DNA from: Amphibalanus amphitrite | Lineage: Eukaryota; Arthropoda; Thecostraca; Balanomorpha; Balanidae | Length of the DNA: 64,000 nucleotides | NCBI RefSeq assembly: GCF_019059575.1 | Contig: NW_024881965.1 | Coordinates: 434,001 to 498,000 of the forward strand | Reading direction: 5' to 3' | Part shown: one piece after another, positions 46,073 through 58,000 of the stretch | Layout of the letters: each line of letters begins with the position of its first letter | How positions within the stretch are numbered: the first letter of the stretch is position 1 | Program-made: the position numbers and the translations under genes | The notes under the pieces: model-generated | What the model was told of the DNA's origin: nothing | Database searches by the model: none | The model's input: the letters and a program-made list of their open reading frames with translations, nothing else

Positions 46073-48019
46073 AGCATGTGTGTGTGGTACGCGGAGGTCG
46101 GCCCCAGGGGCAGGCGGTTGGGGCAGGTCGGAGTGACACGGGTCAGAGCTAACCGGAACTCGAACGGTGGGAGTTCAGGCCGTCGAAAAATGGCCAGAGA
46201 TTCGACTTTGATCCGTCCTTTTTGCATGACTATAGTAAATTTCCAGGAGTTCTACAAGGATGGCATGACATTTGCAAATTTAGCCCAGCTAAACCAATAC
46301 TAGTTGTTACACAACAGACCTCGTGCCTTGTCACATGCCTCGTGGCATGGCCTGGTAACGACGCTTCAAAGCCAAAAAAAAAAAACTGTCGTTTCTGGTC
46401 GAGTCACTCTCGCTATGCCTCGTCATGGCCTCTGAAGTGGCAGTTCGTCCTCAGCCGAGGGCCACTGAGGTCACGGAATGCCACTCTCGAGAGGTTTGTA
46501 TCTCATAGCTGATAGCGCTCAGCCTATCATCCACTTAGTGCGTGGTCAGTAAACAGCACCCAGTCACTCTTATCTATATCGTCTGACTCTGATCAGAGAC
46601 AAAACAGCGGCGGATATTCGAACGATTATACAAGCATCAGCGCGGCATCGCCTGGCTCCGACCGTTAGCATTGACCTTCAGCCGGTGACCTGTGACCTGT
46701 GACCTCTGACCTGCCCCGGGGGTCTGCCACCCTCCTCAGCCGTGTCTGTATCCCCATCTACATCCAGCTTGCGTGCATGCTTGTTCCGACCATCCAGTAG
46801 ACGGCATGTGTCGCGATATTGGCATGCTGTAGCGGCGGGCGGCCCGGCGGCCCGGCCGACTCTGTTTATCCTGCTAATGATGGCCGATTTGGTTGTCGGC
46901 CCGGTATCGGTCCGCAGCGCGGTGTAATGTGGCCGTGACTAGCACGGTGGATGGAGTACTTATCGACTAGCGCACCGGGCCGTCAGGAGACCGGCCGCGG
47001 TACAAGACAGCACCGGGGGACTCCGGTGGGGCGGAGACTATGGTGCCCTGATCTTGGGGCGTCTGTATACTGCTACTTATCGGGGGAACGCCGCGTTGAT
47101 TAACGCGGATAGCGACTCTGGGACAGCTGTTGCGGATGATAACAGCTCATCTGGCCTTGATAGTGCAATGTGCCGCTGAGGACGTTTGCTCGTTCATATA
47201 TCGCTCGTTTTGCAACTGTGAATGTGGTGTATGTTGGATGCTGGATGGGTAGATAGCGTTCATTATCATCTGTCTCCGGACCCGGGATCGCGTCTCGTAG
47301 TTTTGTGTTGTTACTGAATGGCAATCTTCAACAGTATCCCCGAAAATCGTCAGTATGAGCGTGGATCGTCGCCTGTTCCCGCATGCCTAATGTTCACTCG
47401 ATTTGTGTTCGGTGGTCGCCTGTGCCTTCCGTGGTCCAGACATTGGATGTGATAGTGCGCCCACCCCATGTGCCAATGCTTCTGTAAGATACGGGGGCCG
47501 TATTTTTCTACATGTATCATGAAGAGGAGCATGTAATATAGATATGCCAGCTGTATTACGGATTATGTAATGTGTTATTCATTATGTAATGTCTGTGCAG
47601 CTTCATTGCAGCCTGGTTACGCTAGTGAAATGGTACCTAACTCAGATGACTTCAGAAAATATGTCTTATTCCGCTTCGAATCTTGGTAAGTAATCATGGC
47701 TTTTACATAACTGTTCGAAGGGAGTCGGCTCTTGGGTCTCGCTATGTGGGTCGCTAAGGTGATTAACAGACCCAGCTGTGTGACTGTTGCCTGGCTGGTA
47801 AGACACGCGTGCTGCCGATGCCCGTCGACCCAGCTGCTGTGCGGACTGGCACAAAGTCTTGACCCTCTCCCAACAGCAGCGAGAAGTCCCTGATGACGTC
47901 TCCCTAACCGTCCTTCCGAACACCACAGCTGCACCGTTTTTCTGTCTTTCCTCTCTCTGACATCGCAGTGAGCTGGCCAGTGTTCACAGCTGACCCGGTG
48001 TCGTCCTGCCGGCAGCAGC
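46073..48019 (+). other. Region between alternative Glut1 last exons
   Basis: Would be 3' UTR of the 13a/13b isoforms or intron of the exon 14 isoform. No gene recognised. I did not find a convincing AATAAA signal near the 45776 or 46072 stops. Confidence 0.6.
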
Positions 48020-48290
48020 GCGGGGTCTTGGGCCTGAGTTGGTCAGTTACAGCCGGAGGTCACACAGCTGACCTGTGCCCCCCCCCTGTGCCCCCCCCCC
48101 TCTACAGCAGCTCGGGAGGTAGGGCCTTAGCTGGTCAGTTACAGTGATGTCACACGGCTGACCTGCGCCCCCCCCCCCCCCCTGTAGCAGCTCGGGAGGT
48201 CGCGCCCCAGCTGGTCAGTTACAGTGGAAGGTGACACAGCTGAACTCTGCCCCCCCCCCCCCCCCTCTACAGCAGCTCGGGAGGTCGCGC
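48020..48290 (+). repeat. Three to four units of about 70-90 bp carrying the exon 14 acceptor
   Basis: Units with AGCTGGTCAGTTACAG, GACCTGYGC, a long C run, then CTACAGCAGCTCGGGAGGT at about 48105, 48185 and 48270, with a partial first unit near 48015. Only the last stays open in the candidate exon 14 frame. Confidence 0.85.
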
Positions 48291-48427
48291 CTGAGCTGGT
48301 CAGCCTGCACCCGTCGCTGGAGCGGCCGGCCGGCTGCGCGGCGGCGCCCAGCCCACTCGGGCCGCGCCTGGTCGACCGGCGCAGTCACCACCACCTGGAG
48401 CCGCTGGCGGCCGAGCTGAGCACGTGA
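48273..48427 (+). CDS. Glut1: Candidate Glut1 exon 14, third alternative C-terminus
   Basis: Acceptor after CTCTACAG with a NAGNAG twin (start 48273 or 48276); both enter in the phase left by the 46022 donor. The frame reads SAREVAPELVSLHPSLERP and ends HHHLEPLAAELST at TGA 48425-48427. Joined to exons 1-12 and the short form of 13b, it totals 1728 nt, an exact multiple of three (575 residues). GC-rich and proline/arginine-rich. No transcript evidence can be had here, so this could be a lucky open frame. Confidence 0.45.
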
Positions 48428-48676
48428 CGCCTGGGGCCGGGCCGCGCGCCCTGTCCGCCACCGCGCGCGCCGGCCTGGCTCACCGACAGGTCACTGGACA
48501 CAGAGCCGTACCGGCTCAGCACGCAGGGTGGCCCGGCGCGTGACGACGCAGCGCCGGCGGTGGAGGCCGCAGCCCCGTCAGACGACCTGGCGCGCTGGGT
48601 AGGACGGTCCGGGGCAGGCGCCGCCTTCTGGGAAAGCTCAGAGAGGGAACTGGCTACAGAGCACGGACACCTGTGA
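48428..48676 (+). CDS. Open extension after the exon 14 stop (possible readthrough or separate last exon)
   Basis: After the TGA at 48425-48427 the same frame stays open for 82 codons to TGA 48674-48676. It reads protein-like sequence such as SLDTEPYRLSTQGG and FWESSERELATEHGHL. The first stop is TGA followed by C, the leaky context known from arthropod readthrough genes. Alternatively, the AG at about 48490 (CTCACCGACAG) could act as an acceptor; its phase would fit the exon 12 donor. See the findings. Confidence 0.3.
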   Translation, partial: RLGPGRAPCPPPRAPAWLTDRSLDTEPYRLSTQGGPARDDAAPAVEAAAPSDDLARWVGRSGAGAAFWESSERELATEHGHL

Positions 48677-51600
48677 TCTCCGGAGGCTCAGTCGGACGCG
48701 TTGCGAGCACCTGAGCGGAAGTGGCGGCATTGGCAGCCCAGCTGTGATGGCGCGTGTGCCGCGCGACAATGACACGAACACGTGAAACCGAGCTCTCACC
48801 TGCCAAGTGTGGTTCGATGCGTTTGCTGTTGAATTAGGTAGTGATTTTCATTCAGTACTCAAATTGTATCAATTGTTGAACTTGTATTTCTATTTTATCT
48901 GAATGCAAAATATGACGCGAGTGGTGCTAGCCATGAAGAGTGTTGATTCTCATTCCAGTTTCTGAAGTCGGAGCGGCTCGTAAATGTTCGATAATGTTCA
49001 GACCGAGCCTGTTACTGAGCGCAGTGGCCGTGGTGGCGGCGTTGAAGGATCGGCGTGCGGCCGGCGCCGCACTGCTCTCGATAATCAGAAGATAATGAAG
49101 CTCAATATTTGTAGCTCCTGTAGTGTGCTGTGCGTTACGCGGCGCTGGCAGGTAGGGGGCCGGTGTGGGTCGATCGGACAGACGGGAGCGGAGTACTGTC
49201 GGTCCAGTCTGCTCAGTGGTATTCTGTCATCGGGCGGTGCGGAATACTGTCCAGTTAAATGGACATCCGCAGAGAAATGCAGCTCGACAGACGTGGTGTG
49301 GTTGGTCAGTGCGTCATTTTTCAATTCACAGGATGACAGGATTTCCTTACTCTTATTTCGGCGATTCTCGGGATCCTCGGGCTCATCGTTCGGCCTGCCG
49401 CGCGTCCCGGGGCCGCCGGTCGCGGCTGTCTGTCCGCAACTGGCGGGTTTGTTGCTGCAGCACTTCACTGCCCAGTTCCGCAGCGCCGGTTTCATACTCC
49501 GCCGCGGTCTCTGTGCGAGTTGAGTTTGTGAGTTGAGCGAGCGCGAGTCGCCGTGAGCCGGCGTGCGGCGGGCCCGGCCTGCCCTGGCCGCCCGATCCAA
49601 CGATACGCTTACCGTTGTTGCGTTGGAGGGTGGCGTGCGGTGTGTGCTTCGGTCGCCCTTCTGCCAACCTTGGGATAGTCATGTCGACTGTCCGTGGACT
49701 GTCAGGTGCTATGTGGAAATGTGCTAGAGCTGAGGCCTCTTGCACCAAACTACCTAGCTAGGTAAAATCGAAAAACCGGTTTCAGAATAAGCTAATCTAA
49801 CGGTGGTAAATTTGTTTGCAATAGCCCAATACATGATCCTACATGTGCTTGCAAAATTTTGCATGCAAATTGTTACATTTGAGACTTGGACTGGGTATAC
49901 GATGCAAAATAATCCAAGCATTGGTGCAAGAGGATTTTGGTGCAAGAGGCCTCAGATGAGTGGAGTGTCAAGTGTATATTTCAGTCTCGTGATGTGACTG
50001 TGCGGGTGTGATCGTGAGTGTGGTCCGTGATCTCTGAGGTCTGCCGTATGCCGGGACCGGAGCTACCCGTTCCGGCACGTGCCACCCGGCCGCCCACTCA
50101 CTGCCCGGCCCGCGCACAGCGGCGCTCCACCGTCCGCTGGGGGTAGCTCTGGCCCGGCCAGGAGCCGACCACTGACAAAACAGCGTGAGGAGGTGATGTC
50201 TGTGTGTTCTATGGAGAACTGGGTGGATAAGAGCCAACTGGGATCAAATCAAACCCACCGCTCAAAACGAACAGACTGCATCACCACGCTGGTATATTAA
50301 CACACATCGTTTGTCATGACACACATGCGGTCCCAGTCGTCTAACGGACCAGAGATTCCACGCGAGTGACGGTCACACAGTGTAAGGAGACCGCCGACCG
50401 GCCGACCGGCGGTCAGTCATCACGGTAGTCACACGGCACGGAGCCGCAGGCACGGCACGGCACGATATCAGAGGTGCGCCGCGCCGCTCACCACGTGTCA
50501 CTGCATATAAAACATCTGGTACTCACGGCACGGCACGGCACACGTGATGTGCCGGGAGGAGACTGGTCACTGAGGACCGTGGGTCAAATCGGCAACAGCA
50601 TTCCACGCTAGTACGTCCTCTGGTGTGAAAGGTGCAACTACGCTGAATATTTCAGTACAAACCAGAGCATGCTCAGTTGACCTGACTTGAGCCGGTAGTG
50701 GTGCTCACACAAGGCATGTTGTTGTAATATTTTGCGAAAAAATAGCACCTCAGCATAATACCATAATTGATCGCAGTCCATGCGATGTGCTTGAACAATG
50801 TCGCCAACTTGAAACATCGATGTCTGAATACTGTCGGTTGAACACTCGATGAACACTTCAACCTCTAAGTGAAATGTGCCTTACGTCATGAAACTGGTGC
50901 TTGATAACTAAGCAGCTCTATGAATGGACACTCCATGAACTAAATAGGATGTTTAAACTAAGCAAAACACTGAACAGAACAAACATATGTCGGCTTCCAT
51001 TGCCAGTTAATACCGCCTTGCCGCATGGAGTGATTAGCAGCCACATGTTAGTAACAACTCGGCTCCTCTCTCCCTCCCCGGTACCGTTCATTTCTAAAAC
51101 CTCGAGGGTAACACATCCGCAACCCAAATCCCATACACATATCAGTCATAAGTCCTCCGCTATAACATAATAACTTAACAAGTGAAGCTCAAATACTCCG
51201 CGAAATGTGCGACCATCACCCTGCCGAACCAAGCCACCACCCCAACCTAACCCTCCCTCCCCACGGGCGCCTGGCGGCCTCCAGAGCTCCCCAGACCGAC
51301 ACGGGGCCTGCCCCGGCGGTAGCCGTCCACTCCCCGGAGAGACCAGGCTGCGATGTACAAAAATTAACGCAGTCCTACTCTCTCATGAAGTGAGATAACT
51401 CTATGGCTCAGTGATGTGTAAGTAACCATCGATACTCGATCCCATCTGAGGCTGCGGTCCCACAACGGGAGGACCCATCACGACAGGCAGTGTCGGCGGC
51501 CTTCCCACCACCGTCTGCCAGTGTCACACACGCGACACACGGTATCGTCCCGTCCATACTTCACGGCACCGTCCACACGACGGTCCCATCTCCGATCGCT

Positions 51601-51706
51601 GAGGCAGAGTCGGACAGGCGCCCGGCCGCCCGGCCTGAATGTATCACAGAAGGACGAGCTGCAGCGAGCTCACATGAAGTCCTGGCCGCCGACCGGCGGG
51701 CCCAGT
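48677..51706. other. Gap between convergent Glut1 and mannosidase genes
   Basis: 3 kb holding both 3' UTRs. Apart from the MITE at 49730-49955 and GGCAC repeats near 50430-50540, nothing identifiable. The 49000-49600 open frames on both strands are GC-driven. Confidence 0.65.
49730..49955. mobile_element. 226-bp MITE with CTGAGGCCTCTTGCACCAAA ends
   Basis: Exact inverted 20-bp ends at 49730-49749 and 49936-49955, AT-rich inside. The right end also has a tandem copy of TTTGGTGCAAGAGG. No coding. Confidence 0.8.
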
Positions 51707-52003
51707 TCAGATGTAGTCGTGTCCGGCGCCCCCGGCCACCGGCGGCGCGGCGGCCAGCGGTGCGCGCGGCGGCGGCGCCGGAGGCCGGCGCAGTACCGGC
51801 AGCGGGTGCGCCTCCGTGTTGAACACGTAGTCGTTGAGGTTCAGAGTGCTCTGATCGTCGGAGAAGAGCAGGTACAGGTACTTGAGCGTCTCGCCGAGGA
51901 AGAACGACTCCATGGAGTCGCGCGGGTTGAGATTGTCCGGGTTACGCACGTCCCCGATACTCGTGTAGCCGCCCGTCGGCACACGAGCGTACTTCTCAAA
52001 CGC
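51707..52003 (-). CDS. MAN1B1: MAN1B1-like last coding exon
   Basis: Acceptor CCTGTCCCGCAG on the minus strand, 98 codons plus TGA (51707-51709). Begins [19 protein letters not shown]; carries [20 protein letters not shown] and [10 protein letters not shown], the GH47 C-terminal motifs with the calcium-ligand Thr. The tail after PLPVL is low-complexity Ala/Pro ending GAGHDYI, where human MAN1B1 stops after about four residues. Confidence 0.95.
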   Translation of the reverse strand, partial: AFEKYARVPTGGYTSIGDVRNPDNLNPRDSMESFFLGETLKYLYLLFSDDQSTLNLNDYVFNTEAHPLPVLRRPPAPPPRAPLAAAPPVAGGAGHDYI

Positions 52004-55000
52004 CTGCGGGACAGGGGGACGGTCAGAGGCTGGGACTGGGTCACTGGACATCGGCAGGGAGATTGGAGAAGGAGAGTGTCTCTCGGTCTCGGCAATCAAC
52101 AGTCATAACTTAGCGGGAGAAAGTGCTTCTCAATGAAATGTGCAACGGAGGCAATAACGAGAGAACGAAAAACAAAGAATGCTTTTAAAGGAACTTCCTC
52201 AGCATCCAGTATGGTAGGGTTGAGGGATCGGGAATAGCTCACAAGCTCACCTGGAAAATGTTCCACCCCCAGTCCTGGTAGATGTATCATCTCACCTGGA
52301 AAATATTCCACCCCCAGTCCTGGTAGATGTATCATCTCACCTGGAAAATGTTCCAGCCCCAGTCCTGGTAGGTGCGGTTGCCGGTCAGGTGGTACAGGTA
52401 CCACAGCGACTCCACCGTCTCCGGCCGCAGCAGGCTGTGCGCGTCCAGCGGCTTCACGTAGAAGTCGGTCGTAGAGTCCGGCTGTGGTATAACGGGACGA
52501 GGTCAGCGAGGGAGAGGAGCTGAACAGAGAGAGGTCAGCACGAGACCGGCTGAGCAGACAGGGTGGGGAGAGAGGATGGAGGTCAGCGCTAGGAACAGGG
52601 AGGTCGGGTGGGACAAGGTTGGAATAAAAGGTAAAGATTCAGCCGAGACCTCGACATAGGAAAAAAACAAACAGTACGGGAGAAGTATAAAGACAGGGAG
52701 CAGTCTAAAGACAAGGGTTACAGCCACCGTGGAGCTGAGTCGGTAATGGCTGAAGTGGGCTCCAAGGATCAATGTCTTATCGTTTCGGTACCTCAGCACC
52801 TGACACGGGGTTATCCGCGGTCGGGCCAACGGGTTCGAGACACTTCAGAGCTCCGACAACAGCCGTGTCGTTGGGTGGAAGCTATTTACCCTAAAGGTGA
52901 ATCAAAGATAAAGATAAAGGTCCTTCAAACAATCGCCATCGAAAACTGCGTCAACTACACACTGAATATTGTGTAGGTAATGAACAATCTCAGCTGGTGT
53001 TATATGAGTGTTTGGAGCACGTCCACCGTGAAGTGACCTCAGTCCACACTCAGAACTTCCGCGCCGAGAACAAAACTCCGGTGAAGTAAGCGCAAGTAAA
53101 TAAACAGTGCGCGACACGAGGGGGTATCGGAAAGTTCTGATCATCGCCATGAGCTAGATATGAAAGAAAGTTAATTTTTTACGTGATGTTCATTAGGTAC
53201 TTCTCCACAAGTCACCACACAAGACTACGATTTTTTCCATCGTTTCTTGAGCTGCCTCAGGCCGCCATAGTAGAACCCTTCCCACTTCCCGGTAAATCAC
53301 TGCTCCACCTCATTAATGACGTCATTTCTGTCATTAAATCACCGGTCGTACTGTGGATTATTTGCCTCCTGTAACAATCCAGAGTCACTTAATACCCGGT
53401 CAGATGAATTTGTTAGACGCAGTAGGATTTAATGCCCACATCATGCTATTTCTTCAATCTCAGCTCAGGTCGAATGAGCGCGGGGCGTGTCGGCGGGGAG
53501 AAAGACATCCTATCGGCCTTTTGGCAGCGATTCCGCTGGGAGACATCTCGCAACCCCTTCAAAAGTGTGCTTAGTACGTGCTAATTATTATCCGACCCTC
53601 ATCAATTCAGTCGGTAATGACTACCTCAGGCCAGACCCAGAACACTGACTACATTGACCTTCCATATGGGTTTCTGTATCGTCACCTTTAGAAGGGCAGA
53701 TGTGCTGTGCTTCAACTTCTTGATTATTTCTTTTGCCTCTGCATCAAATACGTACACGCAACATTCGTCAAGGTCACCAAACGATCGAAGATACCTTCAA
53801 TTTTCTAAAAAGGTGCCCCAAGCCGGCGAGGGTTAAACAAAGTCAACACATGAGCTCCTAGGGAGGTTGACACCTTTATCGTGCGTAACAGGCACTGCTA
53901 ACATTAAGACCATTCTGATGCATGATCATTTGGAAGGTCACACGACGATCTGCAAGGATGAGGTCCTCCACTTCCTTCACAATCACCACCTTGTCAGTCT
54001 TTGGTAGTCACCCGGTTCTTGACTCCCCTGCAAGAGCCATGCAATTTGAAAAAAATATTTTGCATTTTACGGTAAGTGCATAAGATTTTTTTTCGCCATA
54101 AGCTACTTTCACTTTCCTAATGCATTTTCTCAGTGTAATACCCTTTTAATGCATTAGTTGGATGACGGTTCGGTCCTCAATGGGCCGAACTCATTGCGCA
54201 TCTTTTTTATTTCGAAGTCTTTCCGACATAAGATAAAACTGCTTTTCAGGATTTTTTTTTTCTGCATGAGCATTGTTCTTAAGGACCAAATACAACACCA
54301 ACAAAAAATGATTGAAATTTAATATAACTTCTGTGTGATGATCAGAACTTTTCGGTACCCCCTCGTACAAGGTCACGCTACACCTTTCTAGCATCTGCAA
54401 AACCGTACAGTATCCAGCTCCACCATCCGGCACTGGAATAGGGCGCGCTAGTCTCTGGTGCCACCCTGACCCACGATCCCAGCGGCAGCGCCCATCCCGG
54501 CCACGTTCATGTTGAAGTAGGTTATCTCTGGCGCCACCCCGGTCCCTGATCCCCGAGCTCAGCCCCCACCGCGACTCACGTTCATGTTGAAGTAGGTGAT
54601 CTCTGGCGCCAGTCCGGTCCCTGACCCACGATCCCAGCCCCACCGCGACTCACGTTCATGTTGAAGTAGGTGATCTCTGGCGCCACCCCGGTCCCTAATC
54701 CCCGATCCCAGCCCCACCGCGACTCACGTTCATGTTGAAGTAGGTGATCTCTGGCGCCAGTCCGGTGGCCTGACGGCTGTAGGTGAGGTAGCACGTGTAC
54801 ATCAGCTCCTCGGCCAGCTTCATGTAGGACGGCGGCAGGCCCAGTCGCACGCTCAGCGCCAGCGTGCCCGGCAGAAAACAGGCCAGGTGGTCCTGGTGGA
54901 TGTCCGTGAAGTTAGCGTCAGCAACAGCAACGAATACAGCGTCGGATTCAGAATCGCTTAAAGAACTCATTTTAGGGCAATTGGGGGACGGGGAGCAAGA

Positions 55001-58000
55001 ATATGACCTTTATTTGGCCTTACTTATTTGGCCTCTTACCCCTTACCCCTTAATCGGCCCTTAAAGGAAGGGGCGCGTCAAAAGTGCCTCAAGGGTTCGT
55101 CTGATCGCCAAAATAAGGGTCGCAATCGATTCCCCGGGTCAATATCTAGCCGCAGCCTCGGGTTCCAGATGTGTGCAACTTACCCCTTACCCCTTAATCG
55201 GCCCTTAAAGGAAGGGGCGCGTCAAAAGTGCCTCAAGGGTTCGTCTGATCGCCAAAATAAGGGTCGCAATCGATTCCCCGGGTCAATATCTAGCCGCAGC
55301 CTCGGGTTCCAGATGTGTGCAACTTATCCCTTACCCCTTAATCGGCCCTTAAAGGAAGGGGCGCGTCAAAAGTGCCTCAAGGGTTCGACTGATCGCCAAA
55401 ATAAGGGTCGCAATCGATTCCCCGGGTCAATATCTAGCCGCAGCCTCGGGTTCCAGATGTGTGCAACTTACCCCTTACCCCTTAATCGGCCCTTAAAGGA
55501 AGGGGCGCGTCAAAAGTGCCTCAAGGGTTCGTCTGATCGCCAAAATAAGGGTCGCAATCGATTCCTCGGGTCAATATCTAGCCGCAGTCTCGGGTTCCAG
55601 ATGTGTGCAACTTACCCCTTACCCCTTAATCGGCCCTTAAAGGAAGGGGCGCGTCAAAAGTGCCTCAAGGGTTCGTCTGATCGCCAAAATAAGGGTCGCA
55701 ATCGATTCCCCGGGTCAATATCTAGCCGCAGCCTCGGGTTCCAGATGTGTGCAACTTACCCCTTACCCCTTAATCGGCCCTTAAAGGAAGGGGCGCGTCA
55801 AAAGTGCCTCAAGGGTTCGTCTGATCGCCAAAATAAGGGTCGCAATCGATTCCCCGGGTCAATATCTAGCCGCAGCCTCGGGTTCCAGATGTGTGCAACT
55901 TACCCCTTACCCCTTAATCGGCCCTTAAAGGAAGGGGCGCGTCAAAAGTGCCTCAAGGGTTCGTCTGATCTCCAAAATAACGGTCGCAATCGATTCCCCG
56001 GGTCAATATCTAGCCGCAGCCTCGGGTTCCAGATGTGTCCAACTTACCCCTTACCCCTTAATCGGCCCTTAAAGGAAGGGGCGCGTCAAAAGTGCCTCAA
56101 GGGTTCGTCTGATCGCCAAAATAAGGGTCGCAATCGATTCCCCGGGTCAATATCTAGCCGCAGCCTCGGGTTCCAGATGTGTGCAACTTACCCCTTACCC
56201 CTTAATCGGCCCTTAAAGGAAGGGGCGCGTCAAAAGTGCCTCAAGGGTTCGTCTGATCTCCAAAATAACGGTCGCAATCGATTCCCCGGGTCAATATCTA
56301 GCCGCAGCCTCGGGTTCCAGATGTGTCCAACTTACCCCTTACCCCTTAATCGGCCCTTAAAGGAAGGGGCGCGTCAAAAGTGCCTCAAGGGTTCGTCTGA
56401 TCGCCAAAATAAGGGTCGCAATCGATTCCCCGGGTCAATATCTAGCCGCAGCCTCGGGTTCCAGATGTGTGCAACTTACCCCTTACCCCTTAATCGGCCC
56501 TTAAAGGAAGGGGCGCGTCAAAAGTGTCTCAAGGGTTCGTCTGATCGCCAAAATAAGGGTCGCAATCGATTCCTCGGGTCAATATCTAAACGCAGCCTCG
56601 GGTTCCAGATGTGTGCAACTTACCCCTTACCCCTTAATCGGCCCTTAAAGGAAGGGGCGCGTCAAAAGTGCCTCAAGGGTTCGTCTGATCGCCAAAATAA
56701 GGGTCGCAATCGATTCCCCGGGTCAATATCTAGCCGCAGCCTCGGGTTCCAGATGTGTGCAACTTACCCCTTACCCCTTAATCGGCCCTTAAAGGAAGGG
56801 GCGCGTCAAAAGTGTCTCAAGGGTTCGTCTGATCGCCAAAATAAGGGTCGCAATCGATTCCTCGGGTCAATATCTAGCCGCAGCCTCGGGTTCCAGATGT
56901 GTGCAACTTACCCCTTACCCCTTAATCGGCCCTTAAAGGAAGGGGCGCGTCAAAAGTGCCTCAAGGGTTCGTCTGATCGCCAAAATAAGGGTCGCAATCG
57001 ATTCCCCGGGTCAATATCTAGCCGCAGCCTCGGGTTCGAGATGTGTGCAACTTACCCCTTACCCCTTAATCGGCCCTTAAAGGAAGGGGCGCGTTAAAAG
57101 TGCCTCAAGGGTTCGTCTGATCGCCAAAATAAGGGTCGCAATCGATTCCCCGGGTCAATATCTAGCCGCAGCCTCGGGTTCCAGATGTGTGCAACTTACC
57201 CCTTACCCCTTAATCGGCCCTTAACCCTCGCCCATGTAGGGGGCGGTTGGTGCAACCCCCCCCCCCCCTGAGGTTTTCGGAAATAGTGCAAAAACGGCGG
57301 CGCGCAGCGCCGCCAAATTTTGGGTACCTTATGGGGCAAACCTTGCGCATCTTTTGATAAAAAAATTTGACCGGGTCATGTCAGGTCACGGAGTTATGAC
57401 GTCACAAAGGGAACAGCCTCCGGCCGGATTTTCACAAACTGAGTGCCAACGCCCGAGGTTTCCTGCCGGTGGTACGGACATCGGTTGATGGATCGTGATG
57501 AAACTTCCCATGCATGTTGGGGCAAGTAGGTATTGGCTATCATATGGTATAAGAAACTTGACCGGGTCAGGTCAGGTCACGGAGCTATGACGTCACAAGA
57601 GGAACAGCGTCCGGTACTATTTTTGAAAAGCGCCCGAACCACTATTTTGCTAATTCTTGTCACCTCAATGGTAATATGCAGCAATATTAGCTTCTATAGG
57701 GAGCAAATGGACCTTCCAAATCCAAAAATACAATCAGATTTCAAAAATTTAAATTTTGATTTTTCGAATTTCTGCCGCCGACTGTGACCTTGCCGACTTC
57801 CGGCGCTCCCAACGCGCCATTTTTAGAGCTAGGGAAACGAAATACATACCAAACGATAGAGAATTGATCAAGGAACACGATAGTGAAGGTTTCAAGTCGA
57901 TATCTCCAACCGTTTTGCCGCAATCGCCGCGGAAAGTTGAAAAAAGTCTATTTTTCCGAAAATTTGACCTTTGACCGGTCAAAAGTAGGTCAAATGTTGA

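Noticed and set aside
45857-46136. Frames overlapping exon 13b in other registers and on minus
   Set aside because: Shadows of the GC-rich exon; only the register that fits the exon 12 donor was kept.
49085-49600. 171-179-codon frames on both strands between the two genes
   Set aside because: Both strands open over the same GC-rich DNA; no recognised motif. Likely shadow frames.
54695-54970. A separate small gene starting [10 protein letters not shown]
   Set aside because: The start lies in a transposon end and the rest is a mannosidase exon; reported as a possible chimeric frame, not as a gene.
55028-57097. 689-codon open frame (and 402- and 333-codon frames at 58569 and 60009)
   Set aside because: Results from a 144-bp satellite whose length is a multiple of three. 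No domain, no splice context, and it lies inside a transposon.
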